A stretch of 64,000 bases of DNA from Helicobacter turcicus (GTDB taxonomy: Bacteria; Campylobacterota; Campylobacteria; Campylobacterales; Helicobacteraceae), in the NCBI RefSeq assembly GCF_019711685.1, contig NZ_JAIGYQ010000006.1, positions 62,001-126,000 on the forward strand, written 5' to 3'. A model generated the notes under the pieces. It ran no database searches and had not been told where the DNA came from. It saw nothing but the letters and a program-made list of their open reading frames with translations. Both the position numbers and the translations under genes were made by a program. Of this stretch, positions 8,289-16,897 are shown piece after piece; the first letter of the stretch is position 1; each line of letters starts with the position of its first letter.

Positions 8289-8937
8289 TCCTCTTGCTAA
8301 CTATGCACCTTTTAATACACTCTCACAAGAGACAATGGAATCCCTTTTAACAATCACAACTTTTAAAACCTACAAGCAAAAAGAAATTATTCTTTATGAA
8401 GAAGAGGTTAAAGATTCCTTATTTTTTCTTTTAGAAGGTGCAGTAAAGCTCTATAAAGTCGGACGCTTTGAAAATGAAGTCTTTTTGGGAATCTTAGAAT
8501 CTGGCTTGCTAATGGATTTTAAATTTGAATTCCATACTTTTAGTTCCTTTTGCAATATTGAATGCATAAAAGATTCTTATATTGCTTGTTTTCAAGCAAA
8601 AAAACTCCACACACTCTTAGAGCAAAATCAAGAAATCTTAACTTTATTTTTTAAAGCTACACAACATAAACTTGAACTCTTTACTGAAGTTATTCAAAAA
8701 GAACTTATCTTCGATGGCACTGCAAAACTTGCCTACACACTCTTTTATCAACTTGATTCCTTTAATGCAAGAAAGAAGCAAGAAAATGCAGCACTCTTAA
8801 ATATACAGCCCGAAACACTCTCAAGAATCTTAAAGAAACTCCACAGAGACGCGATTTTAAGCACTGATGCACAAGGAAAAATCAAAATCTTAGATTTCCA
8901 AAGACTCCAATATATTTTCAAACAGGAAACATTATGA
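8275..8937 (+). CDS. Crp/Fnr-family transcription regulator (Nss-like)
   Basis: The 220-residue protein has a cyclic-nucleotide-binding-like beta barrel (about 20-110), a long dimer helix (about 115-145) and a C-terminal winged helix. The recognition helix reads PETLSRILKKL with E180, S183 and R184, the E-x-x-S-R pattern that in FNR-type proteins contacts TTGA half-sites. It lacks an FNR-like N-terminal cysteine cluster. The TTG start is preferred because GGAG lies six bases before it; an in-frame ATG at 8263 lacks such a site. The stop overlaps the ATG of the P-box sensor (ATGA). Members of this family (NssR in Campylobacter, NssA-C in Wolinella) control nitrogen-oxide respiration; that role here is inferred. 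Confidence 0.88.
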   Translation: MQNSNPLANYAPFNTLSQETMESLLTITTFKTYKQKEIILYEEEVKDSLFFLLEGAVKLYKVGRFENEVFLGILESGLLMDFKFEFHTFSSFCNIECIKDSYIACFQAKKLHTLLEQNQEILTLFFKATQHKLELFTEVIQKELIFDGTAKLAYTLFYQLDSFNARKKQENAALLNIQPETLSRILKKLHRDAILSTDAQGKIKILDFQRLQYIFKQETL

Positions 8938-10286
8938 CAAAAATTGTAACACGCCTTATTGTTTTAGGAATCCTAACAACCCTTTGTATTGCTGTGATGA
9001 TTTTTTCTGTAATTTTAATCAATGAGCGCAGTTTAAAAGATGGTTACATCATCAATATTGCTGGCAAAGAGAGAATGCTAACCCAAAAAATTACTAAAGA
9101 AATTTTTATCATAAATTCTCAAAATAGCAAGGATTACACAGCACTAAATCAAGCCATTATTGAGTTTGAACAAAATCTACACACCCTACGTTTTGGAGAT
9201 TCTAAACGCGATATTGCCCCACCAAATAAGGAAATCTTAAAAACAAAACTAGATTCCGTATCCAAAAAATGGCAATCTTTTAAAGCCGATGTGGAATCCT
9301 TCAAGCAAGCTTCTAGTAAGCTCCATAACGATAGAGAATTTTTGTATGCTAATAATCTTACAATGCTAAAACTCTCCGATAAAATCGTAAAAGCTATGGT
9401 GCAGGCAAATCTGCCCGCTAAACAAATTGATGATTCTGGACGTCAAAGAATGCTAACACAAAGAATGACATATTTGTTAGTGCGCTACATTAATAATTGG
9501 GAAGATTATGCCTATCGTGGTTTCAAGGAGAGTTATGCACTTTATAACAGCATTATTGATGAGTTTGCACACAATCAAAATTATAAAAAAATTCCACATT
9601 TATCCCAAAGTATCCAAGAAGCTTATGCCTTTTGGCAAGTATATTCTAAGCATATTAACGCCGTTCTAGAAACTCAAGAAATTGTAATTGCGAGTCTGCG
9701 AAAAATCGCTCAAAACAACACTGATATTCTAAGTGAAATTGACTGGCTTGTAAATCTCTATTCTGACATTTCCATTCACTCAAGAACATATTTAGCAAAA
9801 TTTCAATACGCAGCTGCATGCATTATGCTACTCCTTGCTTTCTACTCTATTTATCATTTGCTAAAAATCCACGGAATCCTAAAACGTTTTGTGGATACAA
9901 CACAACTTTTAGCAAGTGGAAAGCTTAAAACAAACCTAGCCCAAGCAATCAAGCTTGAAGGAGAAAGTGAGCTATCCCAAGCCTCTTACAATCTCTCACG
10001 TTTCATTCAACAAATTGAACGCACAAAAGAAACTTCCAATCAAGCAATTTATTTAAGCGAAGTTATTAGTGAGGAAGTCGCTAGCATTAGTGATGCAATT
10101 CGCAATAAACTCACACATGCGCACATTAGTGATTCCAAACGCAAAAACATTGAAAATGCCATTAACTTAGGCGAAGATATTGCTATCCAATCTAGCGAAC
10201 AACTTATCGTTGCTGCAAAACTCATTGAGAAACTGCATATTATCCTAAAAGAAATTGAAGATTGTTGCGATACTTCTAAAAGCTAA
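8934..10286 (+). CDS. Membrane sensor with two PilJ/NarX-type P-box motifs, no kinase
   Basis: The 450-residue protein has a membrane span at about 7-28, a large periplasmic region, and a second span at about 291-311 followed by a HAMP-like, helical cytoplasmic tail. The periplasmic part contains two copies of the type IV pili methyl-accepting/NarX input motif: INIAGKERMLTQ (about 40-51) and IDDSGRQRMLTQRM (about 165-178). In NarX the equivalent P-box binds nitrate. The tail has neither a histidine-kinase nor the conserved chemoreceptor hairpin tip. It is translationally coupled to the Crp/Fnr gene and its 3' end overlaps prmC (opposite strand) by 11 bases. A nitrate or nitrite sensor role is inferred. 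Confidence 0.85.
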   Translation: MTKIVTRLIVLGILTTLCIAVMIFSVILINERSLKDGYIINIAGKERMLTQKITKEIFIINSQNSKDYTALNQAIIEFEQNLHTLRFGDSKRDIAPPNKEILKTKLDSVSKKWQSFKADVESFKQASSKLHNDREFLYANNLTMLKLSDKIVKAMVQANLPAKQIDDSGRQRMLTQRMTYLLVRYINNWEDYAYRGFKESYALYNSIIDEFAHNQNYKKIPHLSQSIQEAYAFWQVYSKHINAVLETQEIVIASLRKIAQNNTDILSEIDWLVNLYSDISIHSRTYLAKFQYAAACIMLLLAFYSIYHLLKIHGILKRFVDTTQLLASGKLKTNLAQAIKLEGESELSQASYNLSRFIQQIERTKETSNQAIYLSEVISEEVASISDAIRNKLTHAHISDSKRKNIENAINLGEDIAIQSSEQLIVAAKLIEKLHIILKEIEDCCDTSKS

Positions 10287-11166
10287 CCATAAAGCCACGA
10301 TCTAACCCCGCTAAGTCTTTGTAAAATTCCAAAGCGCGGTGTGGAATCTCTTTTAAATGCGTTTGAATGCTCTCTCTTTGGTCATAGCCCATTTCACAAA
10401 GTAGATAAGGAATCTGATTTTGGTATGCTAAATTGATAATATGGTGCAACATCTCATCTCCCCTCTCTCCTCCAAAAAGTGCATTTTGTGGCTCATAAGC
10501 CAAAGATTTTGGAAGCAGTGTGCCGTTTTTAATATAAGGAGGATTTGAAATTAGAAGATCAAATTTGAGTCCCATTTTTATATTAAAATCCAAATAAGAG
10601 CTATGGTGCAAACTTAGATTATCAACCTTAAAATTCACCTTATTAACATAGGCAATAAATAAAGCCTCTGGAGAAATATCACTTGCATGTAGGGTTAATG
10701 CAGAGTCTTTTTTTGTGAGACTCTTGTTTAAATGCGCAAGCAGCACACTAATTGCCCCACTTCCTACGCCAATTTCTACGATATTTTTACAATCTTTTTG
10801 GTCAATAAGCTCCAATGCTTTATTGACTAAAATCTCCGTTTCAGGACGTGGAATTAATGCGCCATAGGAGATATACAACTCCTCCCCATAAAAACTCACT
10901 TTTTCTATTAAATATTCAATGGGTTCTTGATTTGCACGACGTTTGAGCAATCTAAAATACGATTCTACAAAAAAAGATTCCACAGGATTATTAGAGAAAA
11001 TATGCAACTCAACTCTTTGTAACCCTAGCACAAAACCTAGCAAAATCTCTGCTTCTAAACGCGCACGCGAAATTGCATTTTGTTGTAAAATCTGCGCACC
11101 AACATCAAGCAATGCCTCAATGCTGTTTGCCTTTGTGTAATTTGTTTTAGAATCCTTGTGTAGCAT
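10276..11166 (-). CDS. prmC: Peptide chain release factor N5-glutamine methyltransferase
   Basis: PrmC (HemK) methylates the glutamine of the GGQ motif in release factors RF1 and RF2. The 296-residue protein has an N-terminal helical domain, the LIPRPETEIL segment, the SAM loop VEIGVGSGAISVLLA and the catalytic NPPY within LLISNPPYIKNG. Length is normal. It starts inside the 3' end of the upstream M48 protease gene (20-base overlap), so both are probably cotranscribed. Confidence 0.95.
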   Translation of the reverse strand: MLHKDSKTNYTKANSIEALLDVGAQILQQNAISRARLEAEILLGFVLGLQRVELHIFSNNPVESFFVESYFRLLKRRANQEPIEYLIEKVSFYGEELYISYGALIPRPETEILVNKALELIDQKDCKNIVEIGVGSGAISVLLAHLNKSLTKKDSALTLHASDISPEALFIAYVNKVNFKVDNLSLHHSSYLDFNIKMGLKFDLLISNPPYIKNGTLLPKSLAYEPQNALFGGERGDEMLHHIINLAYQNQIPYLLCEMGYDQRESIQTHLKEIPHRALEFYKDLAGLDRGFMVSF

Positions 11167-12367
11167 TTTTTCCCAAATATCCGCAATCTAGCGCAATAAG
11201 TCTTGCCATTAAAGGCGGATGGCTGTAATAAAAGCACATGTATAAAGGGTGTGCAAGCGGAAAGGAATTATTCTCTTTTACAAGCACAAGCAAGGCATTT
11301 GCTAAAGCCTCTTTTGTCGTTAAACTTGCTCCAAATTTATCAGCATTAAACTCATTTTTACAACTTAAAAAATTCACCACAAGCATAAAATAAAATCCAA
11401 AAGGCGCACTAATAATTAGCAAAAATATAATACTTGCCTGCGGACTCATCTCTAGGTTTGCACTTGCAAAAAGCATCTCTGGCATATTTGCCACAAAAAA
11501 CACAAGGGCGGCAAAAAAACCAAGAATTAACGCCATCATTTTATAAATATCATAATGCTTAAAATGCCCTAGTTCATGCCCTAACACTGCCAAAAGTGAT
11601 TCATGTGAAATCTTATCTAAGAGCGTGTCAAACAAAATTACACGTTTTGCTCTGCCAAGTCCTGCAAAATAAGCATTTAATCGCCCATCACGTTTAGAAG
11701 CATCCATAACAAACACGCCCTCACTTTTAAATCCAACACGCATAAGCAAAGCATTAATCCTTTGCTTTAGCTCTGCATCTTCTAAGGGTGAAAACTTATT
11801 AAATAGTGGCGCAATTATCGTAGGATAAAGCACATTTAAACTCACGATTAACACTGCTCCTAAAATAAAAGCATAAAGCTCCCAATTCTGCACATTTAAA
11901 ATAATCCAACTCAATACAAAGATTAAGATTCCACCAACCACCAAAAGCAACACAAAGGACTTTAAAGTATCCACCACAAAGAGTTTTACACCCCCCTTAG
12001 CAAAACCAAATGCTTTATCTAAAACAAGCGTTTGGTAGGCTTCAAGGGGTAATTGCACCACAAATTGCACAACCAAAAAGCACAAAACAAACACCACAGA
12101 TTCCATTAGCGGAGCAAAGTCTAATGTGCGCTCTAACGCACTAAAACCAAATAAAAGCCAAAAGCCAACAAGCACTAAGTCTAAAAGTGTGCTTATAATG
12201 CTTAATCTTTCACGCAAACTCGCATAATGCGCAGCTTGTATAAACTTCGCTTTTTCTAAAATATAAGGCTCTTTTGCACTCTCTTTTTTTAAAAATCCTA
12301 ACTGCAATAGAGACAATAAGAGTTTTGGAATACTCAAAAACAGCGCATAACACACAAAAATAAGCAT
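11147..12367 (-). CDS. M48-family zinc metalloprotease (Ste24/CAAX prenyl protease 1-like)
   Basis: The 406-residue membrane protease has an N-terminal multi-span region, the zinc-binding HELGHFKHYD motif (HExxH) and a later ENEFNAD-type glutamate ligand region (KNEFNADKFGA), the layout of Ste24-type M48 enzymes rather than the shorter HtpX. The substrate in bacteria is unknown; relatives act in membrane protein quality control. It is the first gene of the minus-strand pair with prmC, facing away from the MreB-like gene. Confidence 0.92.
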   Translation of the reverse strand: MLIFVCYALFLSIPKLLLSLLQLGFLKKESAKEPYILEKAKFIQAAHYASLRERLSIISTLLDLVLVGFWLLFGFSALERTLDFAPLMESVVFVLCFLVVQFVVQLPLEAYQTLVLDKAFGFAKGGVKLFVVDTLKSFVLLLVVGGILIFVLSWIILNVQNWELYAFILGAVLIVSLNVLYPTIIAPLFNKFSPLEDAELKQRINALLMRVGFKSEGVFVMDASKRDGRLNAYFAGLGRAKRVILFDTLLDKISHESLLAVLGHELGHFKHYDIYKMMALILGFFAALVFFVANMPEMLFASANLEMSPQASIIFLLIISAPFGFYFMLVVNFLSCKNEFNADKFGASLTTKEALANALLVLVKENNSFPLAHPLYMCFYYSHPPLMARLIALDCGYLGKNATQGF

Positions 12368-12515
12368 TTAAAATCCTCAAAAAATTATTTTATTTTCCTT
12401 AAAATCGCCACTAAAAATCTTGATAAATTCCTATAAAACTTGTCTGCATTATAACAAAAGCGCGTAAAATTTACTATTTATGCTGTATAATTTGCTAAAA
12501 ATTATGCGAGAAACT

Positions 12516-13511
12516 ATGGCTTTATTTGACAGAAACGATATTGCAGTGGATTTAGGCACGGTAAATACTATTGTGCGCAACGATACTGATAATGTATTAT
12601 TTTGTGAGGCAACTTGCATTGCAATAGAAAACAAATACAACAGCACACACACATTAGCAATTGGCAATAATGCAAAAAAAATGTTAGGACGCACTCCTCA
12701 AGACATTAACGTGATTAACCCCCTTTTAAATGGTGCAATTAGCGACTTTGAAACTACAAAAATCTTTATGCAAGCTCTTATTGAGAGAGGAAAAACAAAT
12801 TCCCTAGCCCCTAGAGTTGGAATTAGCATCCCCCAAAACTTAACACAAGTAGAGCGCCATTCCCTTTATGAAGCAACAATGTTTGCAGGGGCAAAGGAGG
12901 TGCTTCTTATTGAAGACCCATTTAGTGCAAGCGTGGGTGCTGGGCTTGATATTAGCACTTCACGCGCAAAAATGATCATTGACGCAGGTGGCGGCTTAGT
13001 AGAAGCTAGCATTATCTCTTTAGGCGGACTTGTAACAAGTGCCTACACTAAAGAGGCTGGCGACTTTATTGATTATGCCATTATTGAATTTTGTCGTTAC
13101 AATAAGAATATTGGTATTAGCAAAGATATCGCAGAAAGAATTAAGCATACCATTAATGTATTCTCTGATAATCCTAACATTAACATTGGTGCTAAAAATC
13201 TAGTCAATGGAATGCCAATTGCGTATGAATTGCAATTAAATGATTTTAAAAATCTACTCTTAAATAGTATGGAAAAAATTAAAAGTGTGATTTTAGAAGC
13301 CATCAACGAAGCTCCACCGCAAATTGCACCCGACTTAATTGATGATGGAGCAGTGCTAACAGGAGGCTTAGCCCTAATGCAAGGATTAAGAGATTATTTA
13401 GAAGAAGAATTAAAAATCGCAATTAATCTCTCGCCCGATCCCCTACAAGATATCTCCAAAGGCGCATACTTGATTATGGAAAATTATGCTAATTATGAAC
13501 AAGGATTATAA
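12516..13511 (+). CDS. MreB-like actin homologue, divergent paralogue
   Basis: The 331-residue protein has the actin-fold landmarks of MreB: phosphate-1 DLGTVNT (12-18), a phosphate-2 region reading DAGGGLVEASIISLGG, and an adenosine-site LTGGLALMQGL. It differs from canonical MreB at usually fixed places (DAGGG where DIGGG is normal, GGLAL where GGGAL is normal). It is not next to mreC, and is followed by pgeF. This suggests a second, specialised filament protein, perhaps for shape or positioning, besides the main MreB. The ATG at 12516 is chosen over one 12 codons upstream because it gives the usual MreB N-terminus. Confidence 0.85.
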   Translation: MALFDRNDIAVDLGTVNTIVRNDTDNVLFCEATCIAIENKYNSTHTLAIGNNAKKMLGRTPQDINVINPLLNGAISDFETTKIFMQALIERGKTNSLAPRVGISIPQNLTQVERHSLYEATMFAGAKEVLLIEDPFSASVGAGLDISTSRAKMIIDAGGGLVEASIISLGGLVTSAYTKEAGDFIDYAIIEFCRYNKNIGISKDIAERIKHTINVFSDNPNINIGAKNLVNGMPIAYELQLNDFKNLLLNSMEKIKSVILEAINEAPPQIAPDLIDDGAVLTGGLALMQGLRDYLEEELKIAINLSPDPLQDISKGAYLIMENYANYEQGL

Positions 13512-13513
13512 TT

Positions 13514-14239
13514 TTGGATTCCACAATTATAAAATCTTCAAATTCTGTTTTATGTGTGCAAAAAACACAAATTAAAACACCTAATGGCGTATGTGCCTTC
13601 CTTAGCCATGCTCCACTTAATGTCGCCTTTCATGCTGGGGGAGATTCTAAAGAAAGTGTTTTAAAAAACAGAAGCATAGCAATTGCACCCCTACCCTTAG
13701 AAAATCTAGCCTATCTTAATCAAATCCATGGCAGTGAGATTATTCAAGCACAATCTGGAGGATTTCTAGGCAATGGGGATGGAATTTTAATCACACAAAA
13801 AAACATTATTGGAATGGTTATGGTTGCAGATTGTAATCCTATTTTACTTTATGCTATGCAAAAAAAGATTCTAATTCTGCTCCATGCTGGACGTGTAGGC
13901 TTACAAAATGGAATCCTAATGCAAGCGCTAGATCTTTTACAAAAACGATTCCATAGTTGCCCAAATTCTATTTTTGTGTATGTGGGACCCTCTATTAGAA
14001 ACTGCTGTTATAAGGTGGGGGAAGATGTCTTCAAAGAAGGAATTTTAGAAAAAGGCAGAATTGTACGTAATGGTGAGCTTTATTTAGATTTAATTGCTGT
14101 GATTAAAGCACAACTAGAATCTTATCGTCTTAAAAACTATACAATTGCACCACAATGCACTTGCTGTGATAGCAATTTTTTCTCCTATCGACGCAATTTA
14201 AATTGTGGGCGCTTTGCTCTTTTTGCACATTTGGTATAA
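13514..14239 (+). CDS. pgeF: Purine nucleoside phosphorylase / laccase-domain protein (YfiH family)
   Basis: The YfiH family hydrolyses or phosphorolyses purine nucleosides; in E. coli PgeF also edits peptidoglycan precursors by removing UDP-MurNAc-L-Ser. The 241-residue protein shows the zinc-site pattern: NQIHGSEI, VADCNP and LLHAGRVG, plus a late cysteine-rich CTCCDSNFFSYRR. The tryptophan usual in the HAGWRG motif is absent. The TTG start at 13514 follows an AAGGA at good distance, two bases after the MreB-like gene. Confidence 0.85.
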   Translation: MDSTIIKSSNSVLCVQKTQIKTPNGVCAFLSHAPLNVAFHAGGDSKESVLKNRSIAIAPLPLENLAYLNQIHGSEIIQAQSGGFLGNGDGILITQKNIIGMVMVADCNPILLYAMQKKILILLHAGRVGLQNGILMQALDLLQKRFHSCPNSIFVYVGPSIRNCCYKVGEDVFKEGILEKGRIVRNGELYLDLIAVIKAQLESYRLKNYTIAPQCTCCDSNFFSYRRNLNCGRFALFAHLV

Positions 14240-14282
14240 TACAATCTCTAAGAAAAATGTCTAGGTTTTCAAGGGTCAAGGT

Positions 14283-15719
14283 ATGATTGGTTATTTAATC
14301 GGACTAAATGCGCAAGCAAAGCGCGGTTTGATTGAACAAGCACACAACAAACGACGTTTTGAGTTTGATCTAAGCGTATGGGATGCAGATTTTAAAGAAA
14401 TTTCGCCCAATTTAGAAGTGGAATTTGAACTCTCAGATGACAAAACACGCGTTAGTGTCGTGCGTCCTAAAAAAAACCCTAATCAAAGTTTTGTAATCCA
14501 TCAAACACGTGATATTAAAGACTGCATTTATGACTATTTTGGGGGCGTTGAAAATCTAATTAAACGTTATGAAAAAGATATTAACTCCAAAAAAGACTTA
14601 GATTTTTTACGCATTAAACGCTTTTTATTTACTGCTTATAATGATCTTTTTGAGCTTGATAGCACCATTTCAAACACGACTTTAACAAATCTAAAATCAG
14701 AACTTGGCGCACTAGATAGAGAATATGAATCTTTCACAAAAAAAGCCTCTTATCCTCCACAATACTCTTATGAAAAAATCTTTTTAGCACGTCAAATAGA
14801 ATTTGTAAAAATGGAAGAACTCATTGAATCCACACAATCTATCATTAAAAGCGCAACAATCCAACAAGCTGCTATGGGGACTACACTAAAAGCTATGGAG
14901 GAACAATTTGCAAAACGTACCGATACGCGTAGTGCTACTTACGCACAAGCCCTAAGCAATCTTAAAAAACTACGCAAACGCTATGTAGATTTACTTCACT
15001 ATCTCTCCGAACAAAAAGACAAACTTGCCAAAGCCACAAAAGTAAGAGATGCGTTTTCCGAACAATTCTTTGAAGAATTTTTAAGAAGCTATATCCCACT
15101 TACTAATGCACTAAAACAAGACTTCATTAGGCTTTTAAATGCAAAAGCTTATGATTTAGATGCACTTCTTTGGCAGAGGGCAAAACGTAGTTTAAGCGTG
15201 AGAAGATTTTTTATTAAAGCTGGAATCACTGGAACTTATAGCTCAAAAACATTTTTAAAATATTTTTTACACAGCCTAGATCGTAACAAAATCCGCAATG
15301 AGACGAAAAAACTTTTTGACCTTTTGAAGTATCTTGAAGCATTTTCTAGAAAAAATATTCTCCTAATTCAAAGCTCAAAAGACGATAGTAAGCGCTATGA
15401 GCAATATTTAAAAAATTTTGATAGTGATTTACAAATCACAACTTCTAATGACCCACATGATTATTTAAGCATTTCTAATCCTACAGATTATCATGTTATT
15501 GTTATGGAATGGGAAGTGTGTGAAATGAATATTTTAAGTTTTATGCAAAAATACCTTGAACTTTTCAGTACAACCTCCTGTATTCCAAAATTTTGCGCAA
15601 TTATGCCAAAAGACGCTCATGGCTCAACGCTCGCGGAAATTAGAGAAAATGGCATAGATTACTATGTTACACAAGGAAACATTGACCAATTTATAGATAT
15701 GATGCGAATGATTTTGTAG
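14283..15719 (+). CDS. Three-part protein: OB/cold-shock-like domain, coiled coil, degenerate receiver
   Basis: The 478-residue protein starts with about 65 residues resembling a cold-shock/OB fold (IGYLIGLNAQAKRGLIEQ, RFEFDLSVWD, VEFELSDD). A long charged helical region follows, with likely coiled coil near 140-270. From about residue 358 it looks like a response-regulator receiver (ILLIQSSKDDS at strand 1, a final GIDYYVTQGNIDQFIDMM), but the acidic pair is absent and the phospho-acceptor strand reads VIVMEWE, so phosphorylation is unlikely. A -10-like TATAAT lies at 14235-14240. Function is unknown. Confidence 0.75.
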   Translation: MIGYLIGLNAQAKRGLIEQAHNKRRFEFDLSVWDADFKEISPNLEVEFELSDDKTRVSVVRPKKNPNQSFVIHQTRDIKDCIYDYFGGVENLIKRYEKDINSKKDLDFLRIKRFLFTAYNDLFELDSTISNTTLTNLKSELGALDREYESFTKKASYPPQYSYEKIFLARQIEFVKMEELIESTQSIIKSATIQQAAMGTTLKAMEEQFAKRTDTRSATYAQALSNLKKLRKRYVDLLHYLSEQKDKLAKATKVRDAFSEQFFEEFLRSYIPLTNALKQDFIRLLNAKAYDLDALLWQRAKRSLSVRRFFIKAGITGTYSSKTFLKYFLHSLDRNKIRNETKKLFDLLKYLEAFSRKNILLIQSSKDDSKRYEQYLKNFDSDLQITTSNDPHDYLSISNPTDYHVIVMEWEVCEMNILSFMQKYLELFSTTSCIPKFCAIMPKDAHGSTLAEIRENGIDYYVTQGNIDQFIDMMRMIL

Positions 15720-15783
15720 TTTTTGTGCTTTTGGGTTAATTTTTTGCTACAATAATAGATTATTTTTCTTGGGGTTTTGGACG

Positions 15784-16887
15784 ATGACTTTTAACACAGC
15801 TTTAGATTCCATTAAAATATATGAGGCAGGACTCCCAATAGAGCTTGCAGTTAGAAAATATGGGATTGCAGAATATGAAGTGGTAAAGCTTGCTTCTAAT
15901 GAAAATCCTCTAGGGGCTAGCCCAAAAGCAATTGATGCAATTATGAAAGTCGCACAAAATGCGCATTTGTATCCTGATGATTCTATGTATGTCCTAAAAG
16001 AGAGCTTAGCCAAGCACTTCAATGTTACAAGCAATACTCTAATCATAGGTGCTGGAAGCGATCAAATTATTGAATTTTGTATCCACGCTAAGGCAAATCA
16101 CACAAGTAAAGTTTTAATGGCAAAAACCACTTTTGCAATGTATGAAATCTACGCAAAATCCGTTGGAGCACAGGTTATACGCACGTCAAGCCATGAGCAT
16201 AACTTACAGGAATTTTTAGAAGCCTATAAAGCATACAAACCAGCAATTATTTTTCTGTGCATTCCCAATAACCCATTAGGAGAATGTTTGGATTCTAAAG
16301 AGACTTTTGAATTTTTAAAGCAAGTTGATTCAAATTGCCTAGTTATCATTGATGGCGCATATCAAGAATACGCAAAAGCAAAGGATTCCAATAAAGCACT
16401 TAATCCAAAAGCTCTTATGGAAGCATTTCCAAATGTCATTTACACAGGCACATTTTCTAAAGCCTATGGACTAGGCGGAATGCGCGTAGGATATGGAATC
16501 GCAAATGTTAAGATTATTCAAGCCCTCTCAAAACTCCGCCCACCTTTTAATATCACCACTCCTTCACTTGCAGCAGCTGTGGTGGCATTAGAAGATACTG
16601 AACATCTTCAAAGAAGCATAGAAAACAACTTAGAGCAAATGCCTTTATTTGAAAATTTTGCTAGAGAAAAAGGTTTTAAATTTACCCCAAGCTATACAAA
16701 TTTCATCACCTATTATCTTGAATATCCACTTGATTCCACAGAGGTTGCAGAATATCTGTTTAAAAAAGGAATGATTATTAGAAATCTAGCAAGCTATGGC
16801 TTAAATGCAATCCGCATTACCATCGGAACACATGTGCAAAATGAGAAATTCTTTGCACTTTTTAACACTTATCTTAAACAAAAGTAG
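15784..16887 (+). CDS. hisC: Histidinol-phosphate aminotransferase
   Basis: HisC converts imidazole-acetol phosphate to histidinol phosphate using PLP and glutamate. The 367-residue protein has the fold-type I pattern: KLASNENPLGASPKA near the N-terminus, the NNPLGE loop, and the PLP-lysine segment TFSKAYGLGGMRVGYG around residue 225. The ATG is taken rather than an in-frame TTG five codons upstream, as it gives the usual N-terminus. A likely -10 (TACAATAAT) precedes it at about 15748-15757. The enzyme may also act on phenylalanine or tyrosine, as in related bacteria. fliF follows after ten bases. Confidence 0.92.
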   Translation: MTFNTALDSIKIYEAGLPIELAVRKYGIAEYEVVKLASNENPLGASPKAIDAIMKVAQNAHLYPDDSMYVLKESLAKHFNVTSNTLIIGAGSDQIIEFCIHAKANHTSKVLMAKTTFAMYEIYAKSVGAQVIRTSSHEHNLQEFLEAYKAYKPAIIFLCIPNNPLGECLDSKETFEFLKQVDSNCLVIIDGAYQEYAKAKDSNKALNPKALMEAFPNVIYTGTFSKAYGLGGMRVGYGIANVKIIQALSKLRPPFNITTPSLAAAVVALEDTEHLQRSIENNLEQMPLFENFAREKGFKFTPSYTNFITYYLEYPLDSTEVAEYLFKKGMIIRNLASYGLNAIRITIGTHVQNEKFFALFNTYLKQK

Positions 16888-16897
16888 GAATTAAAAC

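Noticed and set aside
12449-12694. Minus-strand 81-codon frame overlapping the start of the MreB-like gene.
   Set aside because: It lies antisense to a well-supported gene and has no ribosome-binding site or family resemblance.
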